Origin: Planctomycetota bacterium
Lineage (GTDB): Bacteria; Planctomycetota; UBA1135
NCBI GenBank assembly: GCA_027623295.1
Contig: JAQBXR010000011.1
Coordinates: 42,105-106,104 of the forward strand
Reading direction: 5' to 3'
Length of the DNA: 64,000 nt
This document shows, one piece after another, positions 51,543-61,642 of this stretch. Each line of letters starts with the position of its first letter. The first letter of the stretch is position 1. The translations under genes were made by a program, and so were the position numbers. The notes beneath the pieces were generated by a model that saw only the letters and a list, made by a program, of their open reading frames with translations, had not been told where the DNA came from and ran no database searches.

Positions 51543-53687
51543 GTGACCATCAGCATGACGCCAATCCTTCTCAGCATCCTCGCATCTTGCTCCCAACAGC
51601 ACCAGGAACCGGATTCTGTGAACGCTGAAGCTCCCAAAAATCATCTAGCCAATGAGACCAGCCCATACCTACTTCAGCATGTTTACAACCCAGTAGACTG
51701 GTATCCATGGGGTGATGAGGCTTTAGAGCGTGCTAAAACCGAGGGCAAGCCAATTTTCTTGAGCATCGGCTACTCGGCCTGCCACTGGTGCCACGTGATG
51801 GAGCATGAGTCTTTTGAGAACCAGGAGATTGCCGCATATATGAATGAGAACTTCATTTCTATTAAGGTAGACCGCGAGGAACGGCCCGATTTGGATGCGA
51901 TTTATATGGCCGCCGTCCAGAAGTTGACCGGGTCCGGCGGCTGGCCGATGTCGGTTTGGCTCACTCCGGAGCTCAAACCTTTCTATGGAGGGACCTACTT
52001 TCCGGCTGAAGCGAAGTATGGGCGGCCCGGATTCTTGGAGATTCTGACCTTCATTGCCAACTCCTGGGAAGGCCGCCGCGCCGAGGTCGACGCCGCTGCC
52101 GATTCCCTCACCGAAGGGCTAAATTCCAAGTTCCCCGAGGTCGAAGCGGGCAAAGGCTTGGTGACTCCCGCCGAGCTAGAACTTGGCCAACAGCAGTGGG
52201 TCGCCTCCATGCGGACTACTTACGACAACATCAATGGCGGCTTTGGTCAGGCGCCGAAATTCCCTCGTGCGGAAGACCTGCGTTTCTTACTCGCCACCGC
52301 CCAGCATTTGAAGGGCACCATTCCTGGAGCACAGGCCCAGGAAATGGCCTTGTTCACTCTGAAAAAGATGACCGAGGGAGGCATGTACGACCGACTCGCC
52401 GGTGGATTTTCGCGCTACTCGGTGGATGGCCAATGGCTTATCCCCCACTTTGAGAAGATGCTCTACGATCAGGGCACCTTAATTCCGGCCTACTTAGATG
52501 CATATCGTTTGAGTGAAGATGAATCCTATGCCCACATCGTGCGCCAGAGCTGTGACTACCTTTTGCGTGAAATGGTGGATGACGCCGGCGGCTTCCACAG
52601 CTCCACCGATGCGGACTCGGAGGGTGAAGAGGGTAAGTTTTTCGTGTGGACGCCAGCCACTCTTGCCGAAGTCCTCGGCGAGCAAGATGCCAAATTTGCC
52701 GCGATCCTATATGGAGTCACCGAAACCGGAAACTTTGAACACGGTCAATCCGTTCTGACCGATGCCAAGCCTGCTCCAATTGCTGCTTCAGAAGCCGGCG
52801 TTCCAGTGAGTGAAGCCGAGGCCCTGGAGGAAAGCGTGCGCGCACGTTTGTATGAAGCACGCCTCAAACGCATTGCTCCCGGAACCGACGATAAAGTCCT
52901 AACTGCCTGGAACGGCCTCGCAATCGATGCTTTGGCTATGGCAGGGCGTCGCTTGAATGAAGAGCGCTATACCTTGGCTGCGGCGCGCGCGGCTGACTTC
53001 TTGCTGTCGGAAATGAAGTTAGAAGATGGGCGTTTGCTCCGCGCATGGCGTCAGGGCAAGGCGCAGCATGCAGCGGTGCTTGAGGACTATGCCTACTTCA
53101 CTAATTCTTTGCTTTCCTTGTTCATGAGCACCGGAAATGAGCGTTGGTTACTGGAAGCGCAAAACGTTGCCGCTCTCATGCTGATCGATTTCTGGGATGA
53201 AGAATCCGGCATCTTCTTCGACACCGACGGGCGCGATGAAAAACTACTGCATCGTCTGCAGCAGCCTTGGGATGGTGCAACCCCGGCCGCCAACGCGGTT
53301 GCCTTAGAAGCCTTAACCTTGCTGCATGCATTCACTCAAGATGAGAAATGGCGCGCACCAGCACAGCGCGGCTATGCGGCTCTCATGGGAATGGCATCGT
53401 CCAACCCACGGGCTTTTGCCTCGACCCTGCGACCGCTGGCGTGGGCAGTGCAGGAACCAGGAGTTGCTGTCGTCGTTGGTACCGGTGATTCCGCTTCGCT
53501 CAGCGTCTGGCGTGAGGCTCTAGCCAGCTCCGCCTATGCCGATGTGCTGCCGGTGTTACGCCCAGCCGCTGACATGGAAAGTGACCTCAGCCTGTTCCTT
53601 GGACGCGGACCGCAGGATGAAAAGGCCACGCTTTATCTTTGTGAAGGCCAGACTTGTCAACTTCCACGCACGGAGCCGATAGAATAG
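51543..53687 (+). CDS. DUF255 (YyaL/SPATA20-like) thioredoxin-domain lipoprotein
   Basis: A 714-residue protein. The N-terminus is a lipoprotein signal ending in LASC. A thioredoxin-like domain of the DUF255 family follows: [66 protein letters not shown]. The rest is an alpha/alpha-barrel with HFEKMLYDQ and [13 protein letters not shown], as in the family. Lengths match. The start is GTG 51543, with ATG 51555 as an alternative. The function of this family is not firmly known. It is followed within six bases by bioB. Confidence 0.9.
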   Translation: MTISMTPILLSILASCSQQHQEPDSVNAEAPKNHLANETSPYLLQHVYNPVDWYPWGDEALERAKTEGKPIFLSIGYSACHWCHVMEHESFENQEIAAYMNENFISIKVDREERPDLDAIYMAAVQKLTGSGGWPMSVWLTPELKPFYGGTYFPAEAKYGRPGFLEILTFIANSWEGRRAEVDAAADSLTEGLNSKFPEVEAGKGLVTPAELELGQQQWVASMRTTYDNINGGFGQAPKFPRAEDLRFLLATAQHLKGTIPGAQAQEMALFTLKKMTEGGMYDRLAGGFSRYSVDGQWLIPHFEKMLYDQGTLIPAYLDAYRLSEDESYAHIVRQSCDYLLREMVDDAGGFHSSTDADSEGEEGKFFVWTPATLAEVLGEQDAKFAAILYGVTETGNFEHGQSVLTDAKPAPIAASEAGVPVSEAEALEESVRARLYEARLKRIAPGTDDKVLTAWNGLAIDALAMAGRRLNEERYTLAAARAADFLLSEMKLEDGRLLRAWRQGKAQHAAVLEDYAYFTNSLLSLFMSTGNERWLLEAQNVAALMLIDFWDEESGIFFDTDGRDEKLLHRLQQPWDGATPAANAVALEALTLLHAFTQDEKWRAPAQRGYAALMGMASSNPRAFASTLRPLAWAVQEPGVAVVVGTGDSASLSVWREALASSAYADVLPVLRPAADMESDLSLFLGRGPQDEKATLYLCEGQTCQLPRTEPIE

Positions 53688-53693
53688 GTCCGC

Positions 53694-54677
53694 ATGATTG
53701 CCGAGGAAACGACCAAACTCTCACGCACCGATGTGGGCGAGCTTTACCGCCGGCCACTTCTGGAACTAGTGTTTGAAGCGGCGCGCATGCACCGTGCGCA
53801 TTTTGATCCGCGCGAAGTGCAGTGCTCGACACTGCTTTCGATTAAGACCGGCGCTTGTCCGGAAGATTGCACTTACTGTTCGCAGTCGGCCCATAACGAT
53901 TCCGGCCTTGAGCGCGAGTCGTTAATGGATCCGGAAGATGTCGTGGTTGCCGCCGAGCGAGCCAAGAAAGGTGGCGCCGATCGTTTCTGTATGGGCGCTG
54001 CATGGCGCAACATTAAGAACAATCAAGATTTTGAAGACGTGTTGGAAATGGTGGGCAAAGTTAAGGGTCTCGGTTTGGAGACTTGCGGCACCTTCGGCAT
54101 GCTAGATGTAGAGCAAGCCAAGCGATTGAAGTCGGCGGGCTTGGACTACTACAACCACAACTTGGACACCTCGCCTGAGTATTACGGCGAGGTCATCACC
54201 ACCCGTACTTACGACGATCGCCTTAAGACTTTGGCCAACGTGCGCGAATCTGGCATGAAGGTTTGTTGCGGCGGCATTCTGGGCATGGGTGAAAGTGAGG
54301 AAGATCGTATTGGGTTGTTGCATCAACTTGCTATTCAAAATCCACCACCGGAGTCGGTGCCAATTAATACTTTGGTCCCCATTGCAGGCACGCCACTTGG
54401 CGAAACGCCTCCACTCGCTTGGGACCAGTTGGTGCGCGCGGTCGCCGTGGCACGCATTCTTATGCCGCACTCCATGGTGCGTTTGTCCGCCGGACGCAGT
54501 GCCATGTCCGAAGAAGCACAAGCCATGTGTTTCTTAGCTGGTGCAAACTCCATCTTCTTAGGTGATCAACTGCTCACCACGCCAAACCGAGGCAAAGATG
54601 CCGACGTTGCGTTGTTTGAGCGCCTTGGCTTGCACGGCATTCGTGAATGCGGGCCGTCGGACGTGGTTGAAGTTTAG
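53694..54677 (+). CDS. bioB: Biotin synthase
   Basis: A 327-residue radical SAM enzyme that inserts sulfur into dethiobiotin. The cluster motif is CPEDCTYC, preceded by LLSIKTGA. Downstream are [26 protein letters not shown] and [11 protein letters not shown], with the [2Fe-2S] Cys set, and the Arg ligand in RLSAGR. All catalytic residues look intact. First gene of the bioB-bioFD-bioA run; it overlaps bioFD by 11 bases. Confidence 0.97.
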   Translation: MIAEETTKLSRTDVGELYRRPLLELVFEAARMHRAHFDPREVQCSTLLSIKTGACPEDCTYCSQSAHNDSGLERESLMDPEDVVVAAERAKKGGADRFCMGAAWRNIKNNQDFEDVLEMVGKVKGLGLETCGTFGMLDVEQAKRLKSAGLDYYNHNLDTSPEYYGEVITTRTYDDRLKTLANVRESGMKVCCGGILGMGESEEDRIGLLHQLAIQNPPPESVPINTLVPIAGTPLGETPPLAWDQLVRAVAVARILMPHSMVRLSAGRSAMSEEAQAMCFLAGANSIFLGDQLLTTPNRGKDADVALFERLGLHGIRECGPSDVVEV

Positions 54678-56511
54678 GCTTCGCCAAACCCTGGACCTTC
54701 CCTTGCAAGACCAGCTACAAGCCGAAGCGAATGCTTGGCGGGAAGCTGGCTTGGAACGCAAGTTAGTTTTCCCGGGCGAGGGTGTCGTGGATTTCACTTC
54801 AAGTGATTACCTCGGACTCGCGCGCGATGAACGCGTAGTGCGTGCCGCGAAAGAAGCCGCCGATGAATTTGGTGTTGGCGCGCCAGGTGCACGTTTATTG
54901 AACGGTAACTATCCGGTGCATGAACAAGCGGAAGTAGAAGCTGCCCGCTGGATGGGAAGCGAAGCCGCTTTGTTGTTCCCTTCGGGGTGGCAAGCCAACT
55001 TGGCATTGCTCACCACCTTTGCCGACCGTCTTGATGTCCTTTTCTGTGACTCACTCAATCATGCGTCACTCATCGATGCCGCGCGCTTGAGCCGCGCACG
55101 CGTGGAAGTGTTTGCGCATAACAACCTAGATGCACTCGATGCCGCGCTCGCTTTACACCCCGCTGCGCGCCGACGCATAGTGGTGGTCGAGGACGTGTAC
55201 TCCATGGATGGAGACCGCGCGCCACTGCAAGCATTGTTGCAGTTGTGCCAGAAACGCAATGCTTACCTGATTCTCGACATGGCCCACGCCGCCGGCTTGT
55301 ATCCGGTGGAAGGCGACATGCATCCGCGGTTATTGGCGCGCATGTTTACCGGCGGCAAAGCATTGGGTGTTGCAGGTGGTATGGTTTGCGCATCACGCTT
55401 AGCGATTGATGCCTTGATAAACCACGGCCGCAGTTTTGTTTTTACGACGGCGGTCCCGCCCATGATCGCAGCAGGGTTACGTCGCGCCATGCAGATTGCG
55501 CAAGCCGAACCGGAACACGCGCAAACGGTTTTTGCACGTGCCGATTTATTGCGCACCTTGTTTGCAGATGCCGGAATGGAGTGCCCAGGAGAATCGCCTA
55601 TCGTGCCCGTCATGATTGGGGATTCTGCGCGTTCGATGGCGGTTGCAGAAAAGGTGCGAGAGGCTGGGTTTGAAGTTCGTGCCGTGCGACCGCCGACGGT
55701 TCTGGAAGGCAGCAGTCGTTTGCGCATTGTGGTGCATGCGGCACATAGTGAAGAACAGATTCGTGGCTTAGCCACTGCGGTGCTTTCGGCTCTGCGAGAA
55801 GAACGGCGCAGGACTTTGGTGGAAGACACTCCACCGACTCCAAGTGCAACACCTCTCATCGTGTGCGGCACCGACACCGATGTCGGCAAAACCGTGGTCT
55901 CGGCTTTGCTGGTGCGCGCTTCATTGCGCCATCACCAAGCCACGCACTACCTCAAGCCGGTTCAAACTGGAATGGATTCAGACACCGACACGGTGCAAAA
56001 GTTATCCGGTATTGATGCATCAGAAATCGTTGCACCCTTGGTGCATTTCCCACACCCTGCATCGGTGGACCAGGCGGCGGAAGAGGCCGGCGAAATTGTG
56101 GAAATGGAAAGTGTTTTGTTGGCCGCACAAAAACTATTTCAAGGCGCGCCGAAGGCTGCCTGGATTGTGGAAAGCGCTGGTGGATTGCTCGTGCCGTGGA
56201 ATGCAAAGCAAGACCAAGCTGACTTTCTTGCCGCGCTGAATGCTCCCGTAGTTTTGGTTGCGCGCAGTGGCCTAGGCACCTTGAACCACACCCTGCTGAC
56301 TCTCGAAGCGCTCGCCGCCCGACGCATCTCGGTGCGCGCGTTGTTCTTAGTTGGACAACCGCATCCGCAAAACCGCGCATCGCTGGAACGCCGACTACCC
56401 TACTTGCCCATTTTTGAAGTGCCGTGGTTCAAAGATTTGCGAACCGAGCACCTCGACTTCTGGCTCAATGGTGAGCCGCAGTTGCATCACTTGCTGCAGC
56501 AATTATTTTGA
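54667..56511 (+). CDS. bioFD: Fused 8-amino-7-oxononanoate synthase / dethiobiotin synthetase
   Basis: One uninterrupted 614-residue reading frame holding two enzymes. Residues 1 to about 390 are BioF (PLP fold): [47 protein letters not shown] and the Schiff-base Lys231 in [10 protein letters not shown]. Residues about 395-614 are BioD: P-loop [23 protein letters not shown] and [12 protein letters not shown]. BioF makes KAPA and BioD closes the ureido ring; BioA, acting between them, is the next gene. The start is TTG 54667, overlapping bioB; no stop or frameshift lies in the linker. It overlaps bioA by TTGA. Confidence 0.92.
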   Translation: MKFRLRQTLDLPLQDQLQAEANAWREAGLERKLVFPGEGVVDFTSSDYLGLARDERVVRAAKEAADEFGVGAPGARLLNGNYPVHEQAEVEAARWMGSEAALLFPSGWQANLALLTTFADRLDVLFCDSLNHASLIDAARLSRARVEVFAHNNLDALDAALALHPAARRRIVVVEDVYSMDGDRAPLQALLQLCQKRNAYLILDMAHAAGLYPVEGDMHPRLLARMFTGGKALGVAGGMVCASRLAIDALINHGRSFVFTTAVPPMIAAGLRRAMQIAQAEPEHAQTVFARADLLRTLFADAGMECPGESPIVPVMIGDSARSMAVAEKVREAGFEVRAVRPPTVLEGSSRLRIVVHAAHSEEQIRGLATAVLSALREERRRTLVEDTPPTPSATPLIVCGTDTDVGKTVVSALLVRASLRHHQATHYLKPVQTGMDSDTDTVQKLSGIDASEIVAPLVHFPHPASVDQAAEEAGEIVEMESVLLAAQKLFQGAPKAAWIVESAGGLLVPWNAKQDQADFLAALNAPVVLVARSGLGTLNHTLLTLEALAARRISVRALFLVGQPHPQNRASLERRLPYLPIFEVPWFKDLRTEHLDFWLNGEPQLHHLLQQLF

Positions 56512-57773
56512 ACGACCTCCCTCAACGCGACCGCAAAGTTTGCTGGCATCCCTACACGCAACATCAGTTGGATCCGGAGCCACTCGCGGTCGTCTCCGCA
56601 AAGGAAGCCACCTTAACTTTGGCCGATGGCACCGAAATGCTCGATGCAATTTCATCGTGGTGGGCGAACTTGCACGGACATGCACGTCCGGAGATTACGG
56701 CAGCCATGGCGGAGCAGTCGGCGAAGCTAGATCACATCATGTTTGCGGGGTTCACGCATGAGCCCGCGGTACGTTTGGCGGAAGAGTTAGTCGACCTAAC
56801 CCCCGAGGGCTTGTCGCGCGTGTTCTACTCCGACAATGGGTCCACTGCAGTGGAGGTCGGCTTAAAAGCGGTGTATCAAACTTGGGTAAGGCGCGGTGAG
56901 CCTTCACGCACCGTCTTCCTCGCTTTAAAGGGTGGCTATCACGGTGACACTTTTGGCGCCATGTCGGTTGGTGAACCCGATCCCTTCTTCGCAGAGTTTT
57001 CACCCTTCCTGTTTCATGTGGTGCGCGTGGCACCCAACATGGATGCGGTCGAAGCCGCGCTTGCGGATCTCGAAGGACGCGTTGCAGGTTTCATTTTGGA
57101 ACCCCTAGTGCAAGGCGCCGCCGGCATGAAAATGCATGGAGTCGATTTCCTTAAAAGCCTGCGCGCATGCTGCACGCGAAACCGCATTTTCCTGATTGCC
57201 GATGAAGTCATGACTGGCTTCGGCCGCACCGGACATTTGTTCGCTTGCAACGCCGCCAACATCGCGCCCGATGTCATGTGCTTAGCCAAAGGATTGACCG
57301 GCGGCATCTTCCCTTTATCGGCCACCGTCGTCACCGAAGAAATCTACAGCGCTTTCCTTTCCGATGAACGCGCCAAAGCCTTCTTCCATGGACATACTTT
57401 TACCGGCAACCCCATCGGATGTGCGGTCGGCTTAGCTTCCCTGGAAATCCTGCGCCGCGAGGATACGCCGGCAAAGCTGCAGCAAATCGGGGATCGTTTA
57501 CACGCGCAGCTGAAGGACATGGAGCAGCTGGACGGCGTCATGGAAATCCGCCAGTGCGGTGGCATCGTCGCCATCGAACTTCAAACCGAGGACCAGGGTT
57601 ACTTAGCCGGCTTAGGCGAAACCCTCCGCGCCGGATGTCGTGCACAGAAGCACGTCCTCCTGCGCCCGCTCGGCAATGTCATGTATGCCATGCCGCCTTC
57701 CTGCACCACCGACGAAGAAGTTGACCGCATTGCAACGGCTCTGCGTGAAGTCGTAGAAGGCGTTTTGGCTTAA
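56508..57773 (+). CDS. bioA: Adenosylmethionine-8-amino-7-oxononanoate aminotransferase
   Basis: A 421-residue class-III PLP aminotransferase forming 7,8-diaminopelargonate. WHPYTQHQLDPEPLAV at the N-terminus and the SSWWANLHGHARPEI region are BioA hallmarks. The internal aldimine Lys is in CLAKGLTGGIFPLS, and DEVMTGFGRTG and FFHGHTFTGNPIGCA are intact. It starts at TTG 56508 overlapping the bioFD stop. No bioC, bioH or bioW is present, so pimeloyl supply must come from elsewhere. Confidence 0.95.
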   Translation: MNDLPQRDRKVCWHPYTQHQLDPEPLAVVSAKEATLTLADGTEMLDAISSWWANLHGHARPEITAAMAEQSAKLDHIMFAGFTHEPAVRLAEELVDLTPEGLSRVFYSDNGSTAVEVGLKAVYQTWVRRGEPSRTVFLALKGGYHGDTFGAMSVGEPDPFFAEFSPFLFHVVRVAPNMDAVEAALADLEGRVAGFILEPLVQGAAGMKMHGVDFLKSLRACCTRNRIFLIADEVMTGFGRTGHLFACNAANIAPDVMCLAKGLTGGIFPLSATVVTEEIYSAFLSDERAKAFFHGHTFTGNPIGCAVGLASLEILRREDTPAKLQQIGDRLHAQLKDMEQLDGVMEIRQCGGIVAIELQTEDQGYLAGLGETLRAGCRAQKHVLLRPLGNVMYAMPPSCTTDEEVDRIATALREVVEGVLA

Positions 57774-57807
57774 TGCTCCCCCGCGGCACCGCTAGAATCC
57801 CCAGCCC

Positions 57808-59733
57808 ATGCCGCTCCTCACCCTCACCGATGTCGCCAAAACTTATGATGAAAAGCGCCCGCTTTTCACTGGGGTTAGCCTCACGGTGAACTCCAAAGAC
57901 AAGATTGGGCTGATTGGGCCCAATGGTGCCGGCAAGTCGACCTTGCTCAAAATGCTGGCGGGGATTGAGGTGCTCGATGCCGGAACCCGGGTCGCCAAAA
58001 AGAACTTGCGCATTGGATATCTGGAGCAGGAACCGCACTTTCCGCCCGATATCACGATTGAAGATGCGGTGCGCACCGGCCTGGCTGGACGGGATGAAGT
58101 GCTGGCCGAGCTAGAAGAACTCTACGCCGAGTTCGCGGACCCGGAGCTCACCGAAAAGCGCATGGGCACTTTGTCGCGCCGCCAGGAAAAGTTGCAAAAC
58201 AAGCTCGATGCCATGGGCGGGCACGATGTCGAGCACCGCATTTCAGCTGCAATCCATGGTGTTGGTCTTACTGACTCCTCGGCTATGTGCGCGAATTTGT
58301 CGGGTGGTGAATCACGCCGTGTAGCCCTTGCACGACTCTTAGTGGACTCCCCAGACCTGCTCCTGCTCGACGAGCCGACCAACCACCTAGATGCATTCGT
58401 CATTGCATGGTTGGAGAAGCAACTTTCGGCGCTCAAAATTCCGCTGATTTTGGTGACGCACGACCGCTTCTTGCTGGATCGCGTCGTCGACCGCATTGTG
58501 GAAGTCGACCGCGGTAAGGCTCATTCTTATCCGGGCAACTACCAAACCTACCTGGAGCGTCGTGCTGAGCGTTTGGACGGCGAAGCGAAGTCTGAAAAAA
58601 CTCGTCTTGCCTTGCTCAAGCGCGAAACCGCTTGGATGCGTGCTGGCGTTCTAGCGCGGGCTACCAAAGCCAAAGCGCGTATCGACCGCTTCCATGACAT
58701 CAACGATGCCGACAAGCTGGTTGGCCCTGCCGAGCTTGAAATGGAGATCCCAGCGGGTCCACGCCTCGGCACCAAAGTGGTGGAAATGGAAGGCGTCGGC
58801 TTTGCTTATGGCGAGCGCACCATTTTGAAGAGTTTAGATTTCAAAATGGAGAACGGCATGCGTTTGGGTGTCGTGGGACCGAACGGCGCGGGCAAAACCA
58901 CCTTGTTACGCATTCTGCTTGGCCAACTGGCACCTAAGACGGGCAGGGTTAGCATTGGTGAAACCGTCGTCTTTGGCACGATTGAGCAAAACCGCGAGGA
59001 TCTTGACCCAGAAGCTACCGTGGTGGAAGAGGTAGCTGGTAAGTCCGATCACGTGGCCGTCGGCGAGCGCAAAGTCCACGTGGCTGGGTTCCTCGACAGC
59101 TTCCTCTTCCCGGGAAACAAGAAGATGGTCAAGGTGGGTTCGCTTTCCGGTGGAGAGCGCGGACGAGTTCTGCTCGCCAAACTGCTGTTGCAAGATTGCA
59201 ACGTGCTGATTCTCGACGAGCCGACCAACGACCTTGACCTGATGACCTTGCGCGCGCTGGAAGAAGCACTCTGCGCATTCAAAGGCTGTGTACTTTTAGT
59301 CAGTCACGACCGTTGGTTCCTCGATCGCGTGGCCACCCACGTGCTTCACCTCGACGGCCAGGGCGGCGCATTCCTTCACACCGGCGATGTCAGCTCCCTC
59401 ATGGAACGTTGGTCCCCGCCGACCGCCGCCTCCGTTTCCAAGAAGTCGGTGCAAAGTAAACCGCAGGAACTTGGCAAGGGCGGTGCCATCGTCAGCGAGG
59501 CCGGAGTGAAGCTATCCTTTCAAGAGCGCAAGGAGCTGGAAGAGCTAGTCGTGCGCATTGAAGTGAATGAAGCTTCGATGGCCACGCTCGACGCCAAACT
59601 CATCGACCCGGTGACTTATGAGAAAGCGCCTGCTGTAGCTGCTGACTTACAACGCCAGCGGTCCGAGCTCGCGTCCGCTCTAGAGGCGGATTTGGAGCGT
59701 TGGGAAGGACTCGCCGCGCGGGAAAACGTTTAA
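57808..59733 (+). CDS. uup: ABC-F ATPase Uup
   Basis: A 641-residue ABC-F protein with two nucleotide-binding domains and no membrane part. NBD1 has GPNGAGKST and LSGGESRR; the P-site-tRNA-interaction linker is WMRAGVLARATKAKARIDRF; NBD2 has GPNGAGKTT and SLSGGERGRVLL; both Walker B regions end DEPTN[HD]LD. A C-terminal coiled coil (about 570-635) supports Uup rather than EttA. These proteins act on the ribosome. It lies 35 bases after bioA. Confidence 0.93.
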   Translation: MPLLTLTDVAKTYDEKRPLFTGVSLTVNSKDKIGLIGPNGAGKSTLLKMLAGIEVLDAGTRVAKKNLRIGYLEQEPHFPPDITIEDAVRTGLAGRDEVLAELEELYAEFADPELTEKRMGTLSRRQEKLQNKLDAMGGHDVEHRISAAIHGVGLTDSSAMCANLSGGESRRVALARLLVDSPDLLLLDEPTNHLDAFVIAWLEKQLSALKIPLILVTHDRFLLDRVVDRIVEVDRGKAHSYPGNYQTYLERRAERLDGEAKSEKTRLALLKRETAWMRAGVLARATKAKARIDRFHDINDADKLVGPAELEMEIPAGPRLGTKVVEMEGVGFAYGERTILKSLDFKMENGMRLGVVGPNGAGKTTLLRILLGQLAPKTGRVSIGETVVFGTIEQNREDLDPEATVVEEVAGKSDHVAVGERKVHVAGFLDSFLFPGNKKMVKVGSLSGGERGRVLLAKLLLQDCNVLILDEPTNDLDLMTLRALEEALCAFKGCVLLVSHDRWFLDRVATHVLHLDGQGGAFLHTGDVSSLMERWSPPTAASVSKKSVQSKPQELGKGGAIVSEAGVKLSFQERKELEELVVRIEVNEASMATLDAKLIDPVTYEKAPAVAADLQRQRSELASALEADLERWEGLAARENV

Positions 59734-59833
59734 TTCCCGTTAGGGCTATCTAAAAACTCGATTATCGGGGACAATGTGCGCCTCGGTCTATGTCAGGCCG
59801 ACTGCAGCCCTAATTTGTACGGGCATTGGTGTG

Positions 59834-61636
59834 ATGTCCGAAAACGAAACTGAGACCCCTGAGACCCCGGGATTTGATTCCCTTGGTCTACCCGACTTCC
59901 TCGTTAAAGCAATTGTTGACGCTGGTTATGAAACCCCGTCTGCAATTCAAGCCAGCACGATTCCTGTCCTTCTTGAAGGCAAGGACATTGTGGGCCAGGC
60001 GCAAACCGGTACCGGTAAAACGGCTGCCTTTGCGTTGCCTCTACTAGCGAAGATTGACATCAAGATGGCCGCACCTCAGGTGCTGGTGCTTTGCCCCACG
60101 CGCGAGCTCGCGATTCAGGTGGCAGAGTCCTTCCAGAAGTATGCGCGCTACATGAAGGGTTTCCATGTGCTGCCAATTTACGGTGGCCAGGCTTACCCAC
60201 TGCAACTGCGCCCTTTGAAGCGTGGCGTGCACGTGGTAGTCGGAACTCCCGGCCGCGTGACCGACCACATTAAGCGTGGCACTTTGGATTTGTCGAACCT
60301 GAAGGCCCTGGTGCTGGACGAGGCTGACGAAATGCTCCACATGGGTTTCATTGAGGATGTCACTTGGATCCTCGACCAAACTCCATCCGATCGCCAAATC
60401 ACGTTGTTCTCGGCAACCATGCCGTCGGCAATTCGTCGCGTTGCGCAGAAGTACTTGAACGAGCCCGAAGAGATCTTGATTAAGGAGAAGCATGCAACTG
60501 CTGACACGATCAACCAACGCTTCCAGGTAGTCAGTGGGCCGCGCAAGCTAGACGCACTCACCCGCATTTTGGAAGTCGAAGATTTCGATGCCATGCTGGT
60601 GTTCGTACGCACGCGTAACTCCACCACCATTCTTGCGGAGAAATTGGAAGCACGCGGTTATGCCGCGGCACCCTTGAGTGGCGATATTGCGCAAGCTCAA
60701 CGCGAGCGCACCATCGACCGCTTGAAGAGCGGTCAACTCGACATTGTGGTGGCGACCGATGTTGCTGCCCGCGGTCTAGATGTAACTCGCATCAGCCACG
60801 TCATCAACTTTGATATCCCAACCGATACCGAGGCTTATGTACACCGCATCGGCCGTACCGGTCGTGCAGGTCGAACCGGCGAGGCGATTTTGTTTGTGGC
60901 TCCACGTGAGAAGCGTTTGCTGCGTTCGATTGAGCGCGTGATTCGTCGCCCGATTGATCAAATGGAGTTGCCGACCACGGACGATGTCAACCGCACCCGC
61001 ATCCACCGCTTTAAGGGAAAAATGCTCGAAGCTTTGGAGAGCCCTCAACTGGAATTCTTCGAGAACCTCGTTAAGGGTTTCTTGGAAGACAACGAGGAGC
61101 TCACCCCTGAAAAACTTGCTGCTGGCTTAGCTGCCATGGCGCAAGGGGATCAGCCGTTGTTGGTGCAAGAGCAGCGCCATGATCGTTCTGAAAATTTCGC
61201 CGATCGCTCCAACCGCAAGGAACGCTACGACGAACGTACGCGTAACGACCGTGAAGATCGCCGCGATGGCTTTCGTGATGACCGTCGTGATAGTCGCGAT
61301 AGTCGCGATGCCCGCCGTGGGCCAAAGCCGCGAGTTGAGTCCAGTGCCGAACAAGGCATGGTGCGCTACCGCGTCGAAGTTGGCCATGAACATGGTGTTC
61401 AGCCAGGAAGTATTGTCGGTGCCATCGCCAACGAAGCTGGTCTTGAAGGACGCTTCATTGGCAAGATTGAAATCTACGAAGACTTCAGCACCGTGGATTT
61501 GCCAGAAGGTATGCCGGAAGAAATCTTCCGGACCCTCGGTCGCGCGCAAGTGTGTCAGCAGATGTTGCGCATTTCTCCTGTACGCTCCGACGGCAAAGCG
61601 CCGCGTCGCGCACAGAAGAGTCGCCGCGATAGCTAA
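59834..61636 (+). CDS. DEAD-box RNA helicase with DbpA-type C-terminal RNA-binding domain
   Basis: A 600-residue helicase of the CsdA/DbpA kind. Motifs in order: Q-motif GYETPSAIQ, AQTGTGKT (about residue 55), PTRELA, TPGR, DEAD (about 162), SAT, and HRIGRTGRAGR. A linker of about 60 residues is very rich in Arg, Asp and Ser (NRKERYDERTRNDRED ... DSRDSRDARR), then a DbpA RNA-binding domain at about 510-590 (RYRVEVGHEHGVQPGSIVGAI). Likely role in ribosome assembly or cold shock. ATG 59834 is used; the earlier in-frame start 59774 adds 20 residues. Confidence 0.94.
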   Translation: MSENETETPETPGFDSLGLPDFLVKAIVDAGYETPSAIQASTIPVLLEGKDIVGQAQTGTGKTAAFALPLLAKIDIKMAAPQVLVLCPTRELAIQVAESFQKYARYMKGFHVLPIYGGQAYPLQLRPLKRGVHVVVGTPGRVTDHIKRGTLDLSNLKALVLDEADEMLHMGFIEDVTWILDQTPSDRQITLFSATMPSAIRRVAQKYLNEPEEILIKEKHATADTINQRFQVVSGPRKLDALTRILEVEDFDAMLVFVRTRNSTTILAEKLEARGYAAAPLSGDIAQAQRERTIDRLKSGQLDIVVATDVAARGLDVTRISHVINFDIPTDTEAYVHRIGRTGRAGRTGEAILFVAPREKRLLRSIERVIRRPIDQMELPTTDDVNRTRIHRFKGKMLEALESPQLEFFENLVKGFLEDNEELTPEKLAAGLAAMAQGDQPLLVQEQRHDRSENFADRSNRKERYDERTRNDREDRRDGFRDDRRDSRDSRDARRGPKPRVESSAEQGMVRYRVEVGHEHGVQPGSIVGAIANEAGLEGRFIGKIEIYEDFSTVDLPEGMPEEIFRTLGRAQVCQQMLRISPVRSDGKAPRRAQKSRRDS

Positions 61637-61642
61637 AGAGGT

